A stretch of 64,000 nucleotides of DNA from Prostheceraeus crozeri (taxonomy: Eukaryota; Platyhelminthes; Polycladida; Euryleptidae). Shown one piece after another: positions 1-13,234 of the stretch. The stretch is from positions 620,001 to 684,000 of the forward strand of contig CAJQUW010007938.1 in the NCBI GenBank assembly GCA_907163375.1. Reading direction: 5' to 3'. Both the position numbers and the translations under genes were made by a program. The notes under the pieces were generated by a model that had not been told where the DNA came from, ran no database searches, and saw only the letters and a list, made by a program, of their open reading frames with translations. How positions within the stretch are numbered: the first letter of the stretch is position 1; the number at the start of each line of letters is the position of its first letter.

Positions 1-300
1 AAGGCTGAGAGACACTCAAAAGATTAGTTATATCGACTTGCTGCATGCAAACATCACTGTTTTACTTAAAATCAACTTTCCTAATGATTTGATATCGATT
101 TAAGCAGGTAAACTAGGAATTTGTAAAATGGGTCCACTGGACCCCCCACAGGTCTCAGAGGGTGTGAAAAAGCCCAGGTCTCTGAGGGTTAATATCGGTA
201 TGTCATCGCACCCCCTGTCGCATTGATATCTAAACAACTTTCATACGAAGTTTGATATGACATGATGAAATCTATGCACAAGACAAATTGTCATCATGAT

Positions 301-375
301 GCATATAGCCTACTACGGACAGGTACTCACGTACCATCTGATAAGCCCTCACGTACCACAGGTTGGGAACCTCTG
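301..375 (-). mobile_element. hAT-type terminus (partial element)
   Basis: Read on the minus strand from 375 downwards the sequence starts CAGAGGTTCCCAACCTGTGG and continues with two spaced copies of GGTACGTGAG. A CAG-GGTTCCCAACC start followed by GTGGTACG is typical of the ends of many animal hAT elements and their MITEs. The element would extend to lower coordinates. I do not find the matching opposite end within bases 1-300, so it is either truncated or begins outside the window. No transposase is visible. Confidence 0.5.
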
Positions 376-383
376 GTCTACAC

Positions 384-1077
384 CAAGCATCTGTGCTCAG
401 TCCGCTTCTCTTCGTCATCGTAATGGAAGCCATCTTAGAAAATTTGTTACCCACATTGCTGACGATTTGATCTTAGTTACCAACTTGGCTGAATATTTGA
501 AGTTTCACATCAACTGCTGGCAAACACCGCATATAGTGTGGCGTGGCGCTTCGGCTGCGGGAATGCATCCCTGATTATCTATGTTTAGCAGTAACGCTAT
601 CAAATCTAAATGGCTATCCCTTGCAAAATGTTCAGTAACTACCGAACTAATGCTATCTGGTAACAGTTAAAGCCATACCTCCGTCATTTAGGGTTGAAGT
701 GTATGGCATGTCTCGCAGCTAAGTTCATAATTGTTGGGTAGCTCGCTTTTTTTACAGTGTGTGCGATAAATGGGTCGACATGAGTAGACTCATCATTGTC
801 TCGACGAGGACCGACGACATTGATGTGCGATTCAATAACTTAGAACTTCATACAGTTTTTTCTTCAGAGTTAACGTCTGCAGCTATTACTGCTATGGTAA
901 TCCATATTATTGCACCATCTGATTAATTGGGTATAACTGACCAAATTATTCGCAGCAAATTCATTTAGTACATCCACAAATTTAAGTTACGCCGTTAGCA
1001 AATCATACAACTGCATCTGATACGAATAGATCAAGGACGAATAAATAAAAGTACTTTTTCTTCTGCGTAAGTATAAA
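384..1077. other. No recognisable feature
   Basis: AT-rich sequence upstream of the putative first kinase exon. I see no long open frame and no repeat. A TATAAA at 1072-1077 abuts the ATG and is too close to act as a TATA box for it. Confidence 0.4.
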
Positions 1078-1507
1078 ATGAATGATGAAGCAGACTTTAC
1101 TTTGGAAAACACACACATGAGAACATCTTTCTTTCCAGTGGTGGCATTCATACATCGTGATTTCAAAATTGTTCTGGAAATTCGTGCCATAAATGGATCT
1201 TGTACTGTGAAAACAGTACGCGAAGAAGTATCAACGAAACTTAGCCAGCCCGATGATGATTCGGTCATGATTGTAATACAGAGAAAAACAGCATTTATGG
1301 AAGGACAATATTATTATCAAGTTGAAAATAAAGCTGCTGATAACGGACCTGGAGGTGAAAAGCGTGATGATGATATGTATGCTAGTATTACCGGCAATGA
1401 GCGGAAAGGCAAGACTATACGACGCACCAATATTAATCTGAGAGATGATAGCAGAAAATTTCAATTTGTTCCTGGGAAATACAATTGGATAATGGTCCAC
1501 GTCATCA
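1078..1507 (+). CDS. Putative kinase exon 1 (N-terminal region)
   Basis: Open frame of 143 codons plus one base, from ATG at 1078 to a consensus donor GTGAGT at 1508. It ends in phase 1, and kinase exon 2 needs exactly phase 1, the split codon becoming Lys. Residues 20-70 alternate hydrophobic strands (VVAFIHRDF, IVLEIRAI, VMIVIQRK) in a way that could be a small beta-grasp (ubiquitin-like or PB1-like) fold, but I do not recognise a family. Residues 80-125 are charged and probably disordered. The link to the kinase rests on strand, phase and position only; it could belong to another transcript. Confidence 0.45.
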
Positions 1508-4500
1508 GTGAGTTATACTGGCTATGATGCTTATGATAAAATGATGACAAGGTCATCTTGACTAGGCTTAATCACAATGTTTTAAAACAAAAATCCGATG
1601 ATTTTATGCTTACATATTTCTTTTTATTCCAACATTTTGTTTCGTTCTCTTCTATTGACAAGACTATTAGTAAATGAATCGACAACCTCAGAAACTGTTC
1701 TGCTGTGCTATTTGTAAGTTTTTACCTCGTAGTGTATATCACATTGCTTATATTTGTCGGCAGCAACTATTATTCCAAGTATTTTCATCTGCGTCCATGA
1801 ATAGACAGTAGGGGAACTACCCAACTTTCCCTTTCGCATACAACCTGCGACTTCAAAGCGGTGAAAGGGTGAAGACGGAGTCGCAATAAGGCTTTGACGT
1901 CTGAGGCTCGTGCTTCTTTGGGTTCTACATTTGTCGTTTTGTCTTCTTTGGGTTTATTGTCGGCTTTTTGTGACGTGCTCCGGCTAACTAGCAGGCTCTG
2001 GAATATTATTTCAGTGGTCATTGAATTTATCTATTGATTAATTGTTCATTCTTATTTTCCACGTTTGTTTATTTTAAAAGAGTGGTAGGCTTCGGCTGTC
2101 CCAATTAACACTACCACCTGATGAACCGTCATCAGATGTTTCATGTTGAATCAGGTTTTTAGGTGTGGCACTTACTTGGCTCATTTGTGATAGAAGATCC
2201 CTTAACTGTTCTCTTTTGCACGTCCCCATTTGTTGCATGTTAAGGTGTGAGAGATCCAACGTATTCACGGCATACGGGCGTCAGGTAGTTCGAGGGTCCC
2301 GAACCCACAGGTAATGCTTTGGTAGGCAGGCCCGGTCAACTGCTCGATGAAAGGCGGCACAGTTCCACTGCCACGGACATGCGTGGGGAGCCTTATTGAG
2401 GAGTTTAGCTCGTGTAGCTGTATCCGGTTCCTCTATGGCCTACCTGACTTGTGCCGATTGTCACGGCAAAGAGGGTTTGGGTGTCCTCAAGCTTTTTTCA
2501 AGTTTACTCTTATCTGCAACTGCCGTATTGAGAGAGCAATGATCAATTCCATAGACATCGGTAGAATGCATAATAAAAGAGAGAAAAATCGGCGAAAGAT
2601 TAGAGTCACAAAGATGTACTGTTCAAATAGTGTGTGGAGTGTCACAAATGATCCGATGATGATGCACATGTCTGTTTGACTGAGCAAACAGTTGGATTTC
2701 TTGTAGGATAAGCATTTCTCGGATTCTTAATATGGATGTCATTTTTTAAATGGATGTCCTGTTTGCTGTTTGAATATTCAGTTCCCACTATCCGAAGCAG
2801 TTTCGCGGTGCTTTAGTTGGAAAAGGTTGTCAAGAGGAGTGAGCAATTTATTTTCTGCTGAGGTTGCTGCTAAGATAAGCGACTTTATCCATTCGGATAT
2901 TTTCTGCAGATGTTTTGATTGCTATCTTATTAACGGCATGATATGCATTATATTTATTAACTTACATTACATTTCTGATCAAATGATGCATGCTTTTCGT
3001 TAAATAAAGTGAAATTCTGTTGGAAGATGTCCAGAAATCCACGATGGCACACAATTTTATGAACTTAATTTCTTGGCAGCTGTAGACGTTTCTCCTCTCC
3101 CTTCAACGCTGGTAGTGGCCCAAACCAGCGCATGATGTCTGGAATAGCTGTAATAAGGCGATGGACTGTACTATATGTAGCTCTGCTTAAATTTCTTTAT
3201 TTCTAACCAGCATGCCGAATCTTTGAATATTATATCCTGTGTTTCAGCTGATTTTGTCTTAGACAATACTTATTTTATTTTCTTTCCCAATAGAAGGGTC
3301 TATAAATTTGTGTGGTTGTGGCTGCCCTACTAGTCTAGCCATGTGCATGTCTTTTGCGTGGAAATATTATTTTAAGTTAAATGTTCATTAATATCACTCA
3401 TATTGTAAATATACGATTGTGTTTCAAGCATTTATGCTTCATTACTCAGGGACATATCGTGCTTATCTGATGCTAAAATGAATATTTCTAGAGAAACAAT
3501 ATTTACTGCCATTCTTATGTGATTTTCTTGTCGACGCGACTTCGATGTAAAAACAAATTTCATTTTTCATGGCCGCGCCGCTTCTCTTGGTGAATTTACA
3601 GATTGTTTCATAAAGCATTGAAATGGGTAAGCGTAAATTACGTATAGAAAGTCGTTTCCAAGTTCAACAAACTTTACACATGTATGTTTAGAAGGCGTAT
3701 GTTCTGAAATTGCTCATGTGAAAATTTCATGATCTTGCTCTAAATACAGTAGAACTTGTCTTATTGCAACATCTCTTACAGCAAAACTTGTCATATTGCC
3801 ACAGATTTTGGTGGTCCCGTGAATTGGCAATAAGACAAGTTCGACTGTATAGCAGTCAATGAGACTAAATAATGTTTCAATCTTTTGCAATTTGTTTGGA
3901 ATTCAATTCTTATTCTCATAGCTAACCAGAAAGCGTGACCCATCACTCTCACACATGCATAGCTGACAGATCACACAGACATTTTCTCACACAGATGTAT
4001 TTCTTTACTATGCGACTGTGGATCGATGTCTGTGCGTTGTCTAGACACGAGAACAATGGTGTGTAATCGAAAGACATCGAGTTCATTCATTTCATTTGTT
4101 TTGTGTCTCTCAGTAACATGCGAACTGCTGCACTGAAAGCATACCAGAAAGGCTATCTTAGGGGTCAAGCTGAGGCTTTGATCCGAAGTGGCCGGCCAGT
4201 TGCCACTGTGTCGCAACAATTAAAGGTCCCCTAAAGTACTATTTACTTCTAGTTGCGAAGAGGCTGTCAGCGGCCTGATGGAAGGTCTTCTGGTCGACCA
4301 AGGCTGACTTCTCGCAGGTCAAATCGCTACATCACCACTGTGGTCGATAGTGATCCCTCTATCTCTTTATTTGAGCTTTCAGCGGGTTCACATCTTTCCA
4401 GGACAACTGTTTGGAGACGACTTAATTCGCTAAACTCCTCCAGTCGTTTGAGACCATCGAAGCTGAATCTGTCCGTGCGACAAAAGAAACTGAGACTACA

Positions 4501-7500
4501 GAGGTCAATGCAACGTTGCCACTTGCAGAATCAGTGGCTACGTGTTGTTTGGTCGGATGATGCATCTGTCCTATTGAAAATTAAAATCTTTCAAGATGTA
4601 CACTCAAAATTCAAGATACTTCTAAGATGTACGTCTACGCTTTTGTCTGAAGTCTGGGCAAGACATTCCTTGTCAGGACAATTGCAGGAAATTGCTCATC
4701 TGCGGAGCCATTTGGAGTGATGATCACAGTTCACTGCATGTTATAAAGGAAAGCATGAACTCCGAACGCTACGTTCAAGTGCTCGAAAAACATGTTTATC
4801 CTTTAGCATTCAGTTTAGGTTATTCATCATCTGATTGGATTCTTATGGATAATAATGCTCCATGCCATCGTGCCAGGGCAACTCAATTGTATAAAAGACA
4901 GGCAGGAATGCGAACCTTAGACTGGCCGGCAAGGTGTCCTGACTTGAATCCAATCGAGCATGTCTGGTCTATCTTGAAACGGCGAGTTCGTCGACGAATT
5001 TGTTCTGGCAATGATTTGAATCGGTTGGAATCTTTAGTGAGGCAGGAGTGGAATCAGATTGATCAACAGATGATCAGGAATTTGAACGGCAGTATGCCTA
5101 ATCGCATCCGAAAGGTAATAGAACTTAGAGGAGACGAATCTGGCCACTAGGGAATGGAACTATCACTCCTGTTAAGGACTAGGCCCTTAGTGGGCCAACA
5201 TATAACAAAGAAAAATATTTAATATGTTATAGGAAACAAATTCATTCAATTATATAGTTAAAACTTGCTGTTTGTTATAAAATGTTGCTGTTCTAACTTT
5301 TATGAAACGTACTGGGAGTGAAATTGCATCGGACATTTAGACAGAATATATCAATCATGCCTAGATTTTGAAAGCATAAATGAGTCATACAGCCATAGAA
5401 ATAAATATTACCATAGAAGCCGAGGCTGTAAGGACCATAGAAGTAGATAATAATACACTGTAATGGAAGTTTGATATCTTGCCTATGTACAATGATGGCA
5501 CATGGAAAAATCTATGGTTTGTAGATCATATTCGATCTGAAACATTATATCATAGTCAAACTATTTGCCAAGTTGGTTGTGGAAGTGGTTGACAGCAAAT
5601 TGCAGGATTTTCATGAAGAGAATTTTAAGTGAGATGGTGGCATTGCTTAATGTGAAATATCCTACTCTTCCATGGATTAATATAATGTGTCTATTTGTAC
5701 CAGTCATTGACAACTATTTTTCAACACTGGAATACGAATTGAAATTTGGTTCACAGAGTCATAATCGAAAGTAGTCAGTGTACTGGTTGTAAGAACATTT
5801 CAAGAATTCAAAGATAAAATTTCGAATTATTGGATAATTTCTCCTTCTAGCTGTCAAGAAACCTAGCGCTCTTCTGGAGTAAACACATCGAAAGCTTCTT
5901 CAGCGACAGTCAGTTATCGGATAAATGAAATGTCGTTGGAACTTTTCAATTAATCACTAAATGATCAATATGACATAGTGTGATGATATTTTGGATGCTG
6001 ATATTCAAAAGCATGTAAAGGTTTTGAAAATTGTTCAAATATAGTGAACAGGGGAATCCTTCAAAGTAAAATGAATACTGTGAGATTTCTTGGCCTCTGA
6101 TTTCAAGCTGGAGCAATGCATGCTCTGTAAATCGCCATTACAAGTTGCATATGTGTCTGATTATACTCTTAATTGATTATAGGAGCGATATTTCAAAATG
6201 ATGACCAAACAGAACGTTTTGAAGGATTTCCTTCTTTTTCATCCTGTCGCCGCAGTATTTTGTAAATTCACTATTGCTTTTGTGTACATGATCTTTGGAC
6301 AAGGGGCAACAATCCAGATCACAAATTGACTTGATAATTGAAAATGCCAATCAAAAAACAAGGAAGCCAGATCGCACAAGTTGCATTTTGCCCCAACTAA
6401 GTTCCCCCGGAGTGTGCCATAATTTTCATGCAATTTCCATTCTAGGACTTTCTATGGTATTGCTAATTTCTATGGTAAGGACCATTGATGCTTGAAAAAG
6501 CTAGGCATGATTACTATTGTAGTGAATGCGTGTTATGATTCATGCTCATTCATATATACATACTGGCTACATACATAGATAGTGGCTTTTGCTTCAGTAA
6601 CCGGCAACAACATAGAAGTAGATAATAGTACACTAGAATGGAAGTTTGATATCTTGCCTATGTACGATGATGGCACATAGAAAAATCTATGGTTTGTAGA
6701 TCAGATTCGATCTAAAACATTGTATCATAGTGAATCCATTTGCCAAGTTGGTTGTGTAAGTTGTTGACACCTAATTACAGGATTTTTGTGGAGAGAATTT
6801 TAAGTGAGATGGTGGCATTGTTTTATGTGAAATAGCCTACTATTCCATGGATTAATATGCTGTGTCTATTTGTACGAGTCATTGACAACTATTTTCCAAT
6901 TTTTCAACCCTGGAATACGAATTGAAATTTGGTTCACAGAGTCATAATCGAAAGTAGTCGGTGTATTGGTTGTAAGAACATTTCAAGAATTCAAATATAA
7001 AAATTTTAATTATTGGATAATTTCCCCTCCTAACGGTCAAGAAACCTAGCGCTCTTCTGGAATAAACACATCGAAAGCTTCTCTAGCAACAGTCATTTAT
7101 CAGATAAATGAAATGTCGTTGTAACTTTTCAATTAATCACTAAATGATTAATATGACACAGTGTGATGATATTTTGGAGGCTCATATTCGAAAGCGTGCA
7201 AAGGTTTTGAAAATTGTTCAAATATAATGAACAGGGGAATCTTTCAAAATAAAATGAATACTGTAAGATTTCTTGGCCTCTGATTTCAAGCTGGAGCAAT
7301 CTATGATCTGTAAATGGACATTACAAGTTGCATACGTGTCTGATTATGCTCTTGATTGATTATAGGAGCGATATTTCAAAATGATGACCATACAGAACGT
7401 TTTAAAGGATTTCCTTCTTTGTCATCCTGTCGCTGCACTATTTTGTAAATTCACTATTGCTTTTGTGTACATGATCTTTGGACAAGGGGCAACAATCAAG

Positions 7501-10500
7501 ATCACAAATTTACTTGATAATTGAAAATGCCAACCAGAAAACAAGAAAGCCAGTCCGCAAATTTTGCTTTTTGCCCCAACTAAGTTCCCCCGGAGTGTGC
7601 CATAATTTTCATGCAATTTCCATTCTAGGACTTTCTATGGTGCTGTTAATTTCTATGGGCAACAACGACGATTGTTGACGGCTCTGGGAAGGCATCAATG
7701 AAATAATACCGCATAGCATTCACTACAATGTAAACATGACTCACGAAGGCGCACAGATATTGACGGTGGCTGATGACATCAATGAAACACTACAGCAATC
7801 AAATGAAGCAAAACCAATCGGGACGGATCAAAAGAGAGAAGTAAAAATAAATACATAAATCATAATTAGTAGAAATCAGGAAAAAAGGCAACAAGTTAAG
7901 AAGGGAAAGTCACAAAAGTCTCAAATTGAAAAGAAACTCCTTCTGTACACACTAAGGTGGCTTTAACACTTTTATAAAGACACTTTCTAAACTTGGCAGT
8001 GAAAACTCAAACCGAAAACGTTCTAAAATGGAAAATGTGAAGGTCCAATCACACAAAACTTGAGAACGTTTGTCGCAAGTGATCAAATGTCTTGTGACTG
8101 CGAATGACAGAGCATTAGTAGATCTCGGTTCACATTCATCTAAATATCCGATGCAATTTCACTCCGCATATAAATTCACCAAGAGAAGCGGTGTGGCCGT
8201 GAAAAATGAAATTTGTTTTTATTTCAATATTGTACAAATGGGCGCAAACTAGGTTTTTCTGTCACTTTGATGATAAAAAGGATGTTGACCAGTAATAATA
8301 TAAACAAATCACCGATTTATATTTTGTGACTTTTTGTTGACTTCATTTTTTCTAATCACTTTCTTGACTAGACTTCCATTTTATGTTTTCTGGTGCCCTT
8401 CACTTAAGTTAATGGAAATATACTTCGATTTGTAATCGGATCTGATGAAATAATGTTCATTTTCAGAATGTTGTGAATTGAGAGGGTGTGTAAAAGAGAA
8501 AGCATTGGCAAAAGGATCATGTGGTCAAGCATATTTGTGCACAGACGAAAACAAGAAAAAATTGGTAATGAAGGAAATTTCGTTGGATGATAAATCTCTA
8601 GCCAATATTCTTGAGAGGGAAATTTGCATTTACAGCATTTTGCGCTCCAGCAGACATATCACTCAATGCCTTGGCGTTAATAAGGGAAATGGTAAATTAC
8701 GACTATTGTTGGAATATGTTGAAAGGGTAAGTTTGTTCGTTATTCGTAATCGGCTGACACTGTTTTCACTCAAAGTATTGCCGATTAAGAGTAATTTCCA
8801 AACTTTTCCTCCTTTTCATTTTTTTCTATAGGATTTAATAGACTTTTTGGTAATTGATATTCGTTCAACATGCTTTGGGTGACAACTATTTTGTAGGAAG
8901 ATATCACTGATAACATTGTTATTGCCTTTTCGGTTATTGGGGTCACTTCTTAGCTTTTGTGATCTATTGTATAGCGCTTGAATGGCATTACTTTTATAGA
9001 AATCTGCGCAGCATGATTTTTTGTGTGCTTTTGACACATTATTAGTTTTCTTAATAGTAGTCTAGTTTATGCCAATTGTTTACAGGCTACGAACTACAGT
9101 AGTGTGAAATTTGGAGACCAAAGGTAGTATGATCTGCACAAAATACTTGTGGTTTCTCCAATCATGGATATCTGTGTGATGTGTATCTATAGACATCCAT
9201 GCTCCAATCTTTCATTGTTTTGGGTTTTGAAATGGTTCTATATTTTCATTGGAGACAAATGAGTTGTTTCCAAAAGCTTGACGTGCAGATATAGGGGATG
9301 GTTTTGTCTTTGATGACATGAATGCAAGAAACTTGTAATATGAATATATAAAGACACTTAATTTACACATAATACACAGGTAAGACAAATTCGAATAGAC
9401 TGGGGTATATTCGAATAGACTGACTTCGATAGAATGTGGGTAACTATAACTTACTCACCAATTTTCAAATTCTACGAAATTTGGAGAAATTTTTAGGCAT
9501 CCTATCACAAAATTATCTGGAAGTGAGGTACAGATTTCACCACATTTTTAAAGCTTAGTTTCTGTTTATGATTTTATGGTGACCATTTGAACAAAGAATG
9601 TTGTTGATCAATTAATTCTGAGTACTTATTGAAATTTTCTTCTGATGTTCCAAGCATGAATTCGTGTGTTTCTGATCTTTCTCATTTGCAAAATTCGTTT
9701 CACATCCTTGTACACTTAACTGTAACTTGTTCTTTGATGTATCCTAATCGCAGCTCAAGCTTCATCGTCGATGTATGAGATTGATAAATACGCGTTCAAT
9801 TCGATGCATTCAAGTATCTCTCAACTGATTGCTTACAAGCTCGGGTATTCATAAAAATGATGAAAGTTTAAGTTGTAGGTAGCAGGTAAGTAATGCGAAA
9901 TGATTTTAAGAGTGACTATGCGTATCTTGTCTTGATATCACGAGTCTTCTAATTTGCATCTTTGTCTCGTTGCTGTTATCAGCTGTCGCACTGAGCATCA
10001 CTAGAAGTCTTTCTTATATAAACCTTGCATAAAGAATAACCTTGCCGAGATGTTTCCATACTCAGTATGGGTTTGAAAAAATTAATTGCAATGTAATTGG
10101 TCGTTTTTTGCTAACAATCAATTAATTTAGTTGGATCACATGAGCAAATAATTAATTGCAATTATTGCAATTATTTTTATCATTGCCAAATGTCGGTAGA
10201 TCTATCCGCTGTTGACTGACTCTTGATTGATTGATAAATACTTAGAGCGCTAGTTCCACAGCACATAGGTCTACGAAGGTGCATTAAAACACAGAAATAG
10301 AATTTGCAATCACATGCGTGCATTGTCTGCACCACTATATTCGTTGAACGAATTTCCTTGATGAAGCAATATCAACAATATTAAGCAATGACTGATATTT
10401 AATATTTATATTATCCTTCATTCTTCAAGCTCAATAATTTCAGGTTCAAACACTGAAGCACTGCCATTCTGACCATCGTGACCATAATTTGACTTTATCT

Positions 10501-13164
10501 AAGAGAAGATATGAAACATTTATATTAACTAGTTAGAGACTTTTAAATAAAGGTTTAAATGAATGCTGTCTATTTATTATTATTAGCAACAAGCTTCGCA
10601 TTAAGCTAAAATCAAACATTTCTTCGTTTCCAACACGAATAGACCTACAAAATATCATATCATCGACTGTGTAGGCCGAATTATTGTACAGTATAACTTA
10701 CAATAATCGTTCAATAAATCGCTTTTTTTACTTGTGAATAATTGCATGGAATAATTGGCAACTGATCCAATCAATTAATTGAAGATGGTGCATCAATCAA
10801 TTAATTGCAATCAATTTCCTATCAATAATTTTTTCCTACCCCTGATACTCAGTGAATTTGCTGTCACAAGCTAGTACCAAAGTTTCTTCAAACTAAATTT
10901 TGTGTCCTCTGTAGCAGTGCACAACACGGATTCCGTTCATGACATAGACTTAAACAGTTGGCATTGACGTAACTGACCAGATCAGCAAAATTGTGGATGA
11001 TAAAGAATATTTTTGTGCTACTACCTTTCATACGCTTTTGATTAGGTTTGCATCGATTAGTGATTTTGACAATCGGCCGATTATCGATTCAGCGGTAGAA
11101 TTATTTGATCGATAGATCATTTCATTTAAGCTCATCTGAAATCGACGTTTTCGATATACCGACAGAACCGATTTAGTTAAAAACAGGCTAGTGGTTAGTG
11201 GTTCACCAAATAATTAGTAAGACATCCTGAATATTCCATGCAAACTGTTGTGATGCTAATCTAGTGCTACAGAGAATTTATTAATTTTGAATTTTGATCA
11301 ATTACTTTTGATTGCTTACTAGTTTGTGACTTTTGACTTTCGCAGCCTCAAACCTCAGTGGGGTCCAGCCGCCTATAAACGAGGAGGGAGAGTAAGATTA
11401 GGTTCTGGTAGGATACTTAAAATGATCGATAATCAGCATCATGAAATAAATAAAAACGGGAAAGATGTATCAAGCAACCAATCTATTTTCTAACCAATGC
11501 TGGCGATCTCAATATTCCCACTCCTCTTCTCAATATGTCGGGCTTGAAGTGACTCGTAATTACCTAGTACTGTAGAACTCCACTTGGTAAATGATAATTT
11601 CATCCGCTCTTTGCGAAGATGAATGTATTGACTGATATTCCATGCTGGGATTCGAACCCAGGTACCACAGTTGTATTACTAGTAATCACAATCACAGGGC
11701 TAACACAATACATCATTGGTGACTACCTTCTTGCCTCAGCGCCTCAGTTATACCGTGCAGCGTGGCAATGCTGTCTGCGTAAGAGACACTTTGTCCCAGT
11801 AACTTTAATCCTCATGTATATCTTTTTGTAACATGCCCTTTGAACAAAACTTTTTTTGTTAAAAATGAGAAAAATTTCCATAACAACTCGTCAGCTGGAA
11901 ATCAACCGATCGCATATCTCAGTCAGTGAGAGGCGAGCTCATGACGCTCATTATCTCCAAGAATCTAGAGGAAAGAAATGCAGTGATCAACACTTCCTCC
12001 ACAGTGGAAACTAGGCATGAATTTTTGGAAACATGACGTCCTCTCAAGCTACTTATGTCCTATGCACTGCGCTGATGCACAATCGAATTTAATTTGTTAG
12101 TGTCACAAACATGTCTATCATGACGAACGCTAATGATATTAGACTCTGATGGATGAACACACGTATGCGGATATTAATTCAACTCTGACTATGGTCATTG
12201 AATTTCCCATCGTCTGACCAAAAAGGCATTGTGCCCTCAACATCCTCTACATAATTATGCATCCTCTACAACATCCATGACGAAGCTTCTTTGAGATACT
12301 CACTTTGCTGTGCCTTTTCTCGCAAAATCAAAGCTCTGATCAATGGTTTCAAGTCATCATTCAGTTAGCTTAAGTTCGCTTGTGTTTTATTTTTACAGTC
12401 ACTGTTTCTCTTGTATACTCGCCACTTCTGAATATAATAAAGCCATTTATTATGCACTTAGGCCTACTATATTCACAGAAAGTCGATTTTCGTTGCTGAC
12501 TAGGTATATTAGCTCATGAGTGAACGTGTTTTTGAATGCAAAGCGAAGATCACCCGAAGCCCTTTACATTCAAAGCACGTTTCATGAGCTCATGAGTGCT
12601 CACATGCCTTTATTCTAAGCAAGAAAACATCTTGAGTGAATCTTGAAATATGACAATTAATTTTTCAAGCATAATTGGCCAATATATTGAAATGGTTACT
12701 AAGTTGAATTAAGACGGACCTGGGCTGGGCCCATGTCTATAAACTAAATTAATGAGTCGGATCCGCGTCGAAAAATGAACCCTCAAACGACCGGGTAATT
12801 TTACACCTTATTTTGACCACTTGCTTACAAATGCAAGATGGTCCGAAATTCATACCAAATGCGCGAAAAATCCTTGTAATAATTTCACAGTCACCCACAT
12901 TAGAATCATCCCTACTTGCTTGAATAGTACTGTTATTCGTATAGCAGGCCTATGTGTATTTCATCTTTGTAATATGTAAGTGAAGTTGTTTTATGTTGCG
13001 AAATGGTCATATTGTGAATGGTTCAAACGAAACTTTCCCGAAGAATATCGGAGTGCCTCGAAATGAAATTTATAACCTGAGGCATCCTTGGGCACACCTA
13101 AAATTTATTTTTCGGCAAAATATTAGCCGTAGAATGAATTGCCATTTACATCATTCGAGACGTA

Positions 13165-13234
<70 letters not shown>

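Larger units (their letters stand above)
3599..5314 (+). mobile_element. Tc1-like DNA transposon, complete length but inactive
   Basis: The ends are CAGATTGTTTCATAAAG on the left and, read inward, CAGTACGTTTCATAAAAG on the right, a short inverted repeat. The left end follows TA, the Tc1/mariner target. The right flank has lost a few bases compared with the empty-site copy at 8139-8222, so the second TA is missing. Inside lie a broken transposase gene (4118-5150) and a nested 101-bp pogo-like MITE (3747-3847). The element sits in putative intron 1 of the kinase in the same orientation. Confidence 0.75.
3545..5345 (+). repeat. Short dispersed repeat split by a Tc1 insertion
   Basis: Bases about 3549-3598 and 5316-5345 match, in that order, the reverse complement of 8139-8222. 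At 8.1 kb the two halves are contiguous; here they are separated by 1716 bases. Shared landmarks are CCGCTTCTCTTGGTGAATTTA on the left (3579-3598) and GGAGTGAAATTGCATCGG on the right. This pair works as an occupied/empty site comparison that fixes the ends of the Tc1 element. Confidence 0.7.

Noticed and set aside
1785-2268. Minus-strand frames suggested as a mobile-element structural gene
   Set aside because: No recognisable motif supports any class; left as an unassigned GC-richer stretch.
5391-7665. Apparent tandem segmental duplication of ~1.1 kb
   Set aside because: Each copy has its own distinct 8-bp flanking duplication, so they are two insertions of one element.
6239-7678. Matching 64- and 66-codon frames in both element copies
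   Set aside because: They match only because the element copies match; they are short, lack domains and occur on both strands.
8478-8831. Kinase start at 8478 and read-through to 8831
   Set aside because: The first codon there is TTG, the frame is open back to a splice acceptor, and the sequence past 8726 is intronic after a consensus GTAAGT.
11630-11735. A tRNA gene on the minus strand
   Set aside because: The T-arm is perfect but the acceptor stem does not pair and the D and anticodon arms are not convincing; treated as a SINE-like relic.
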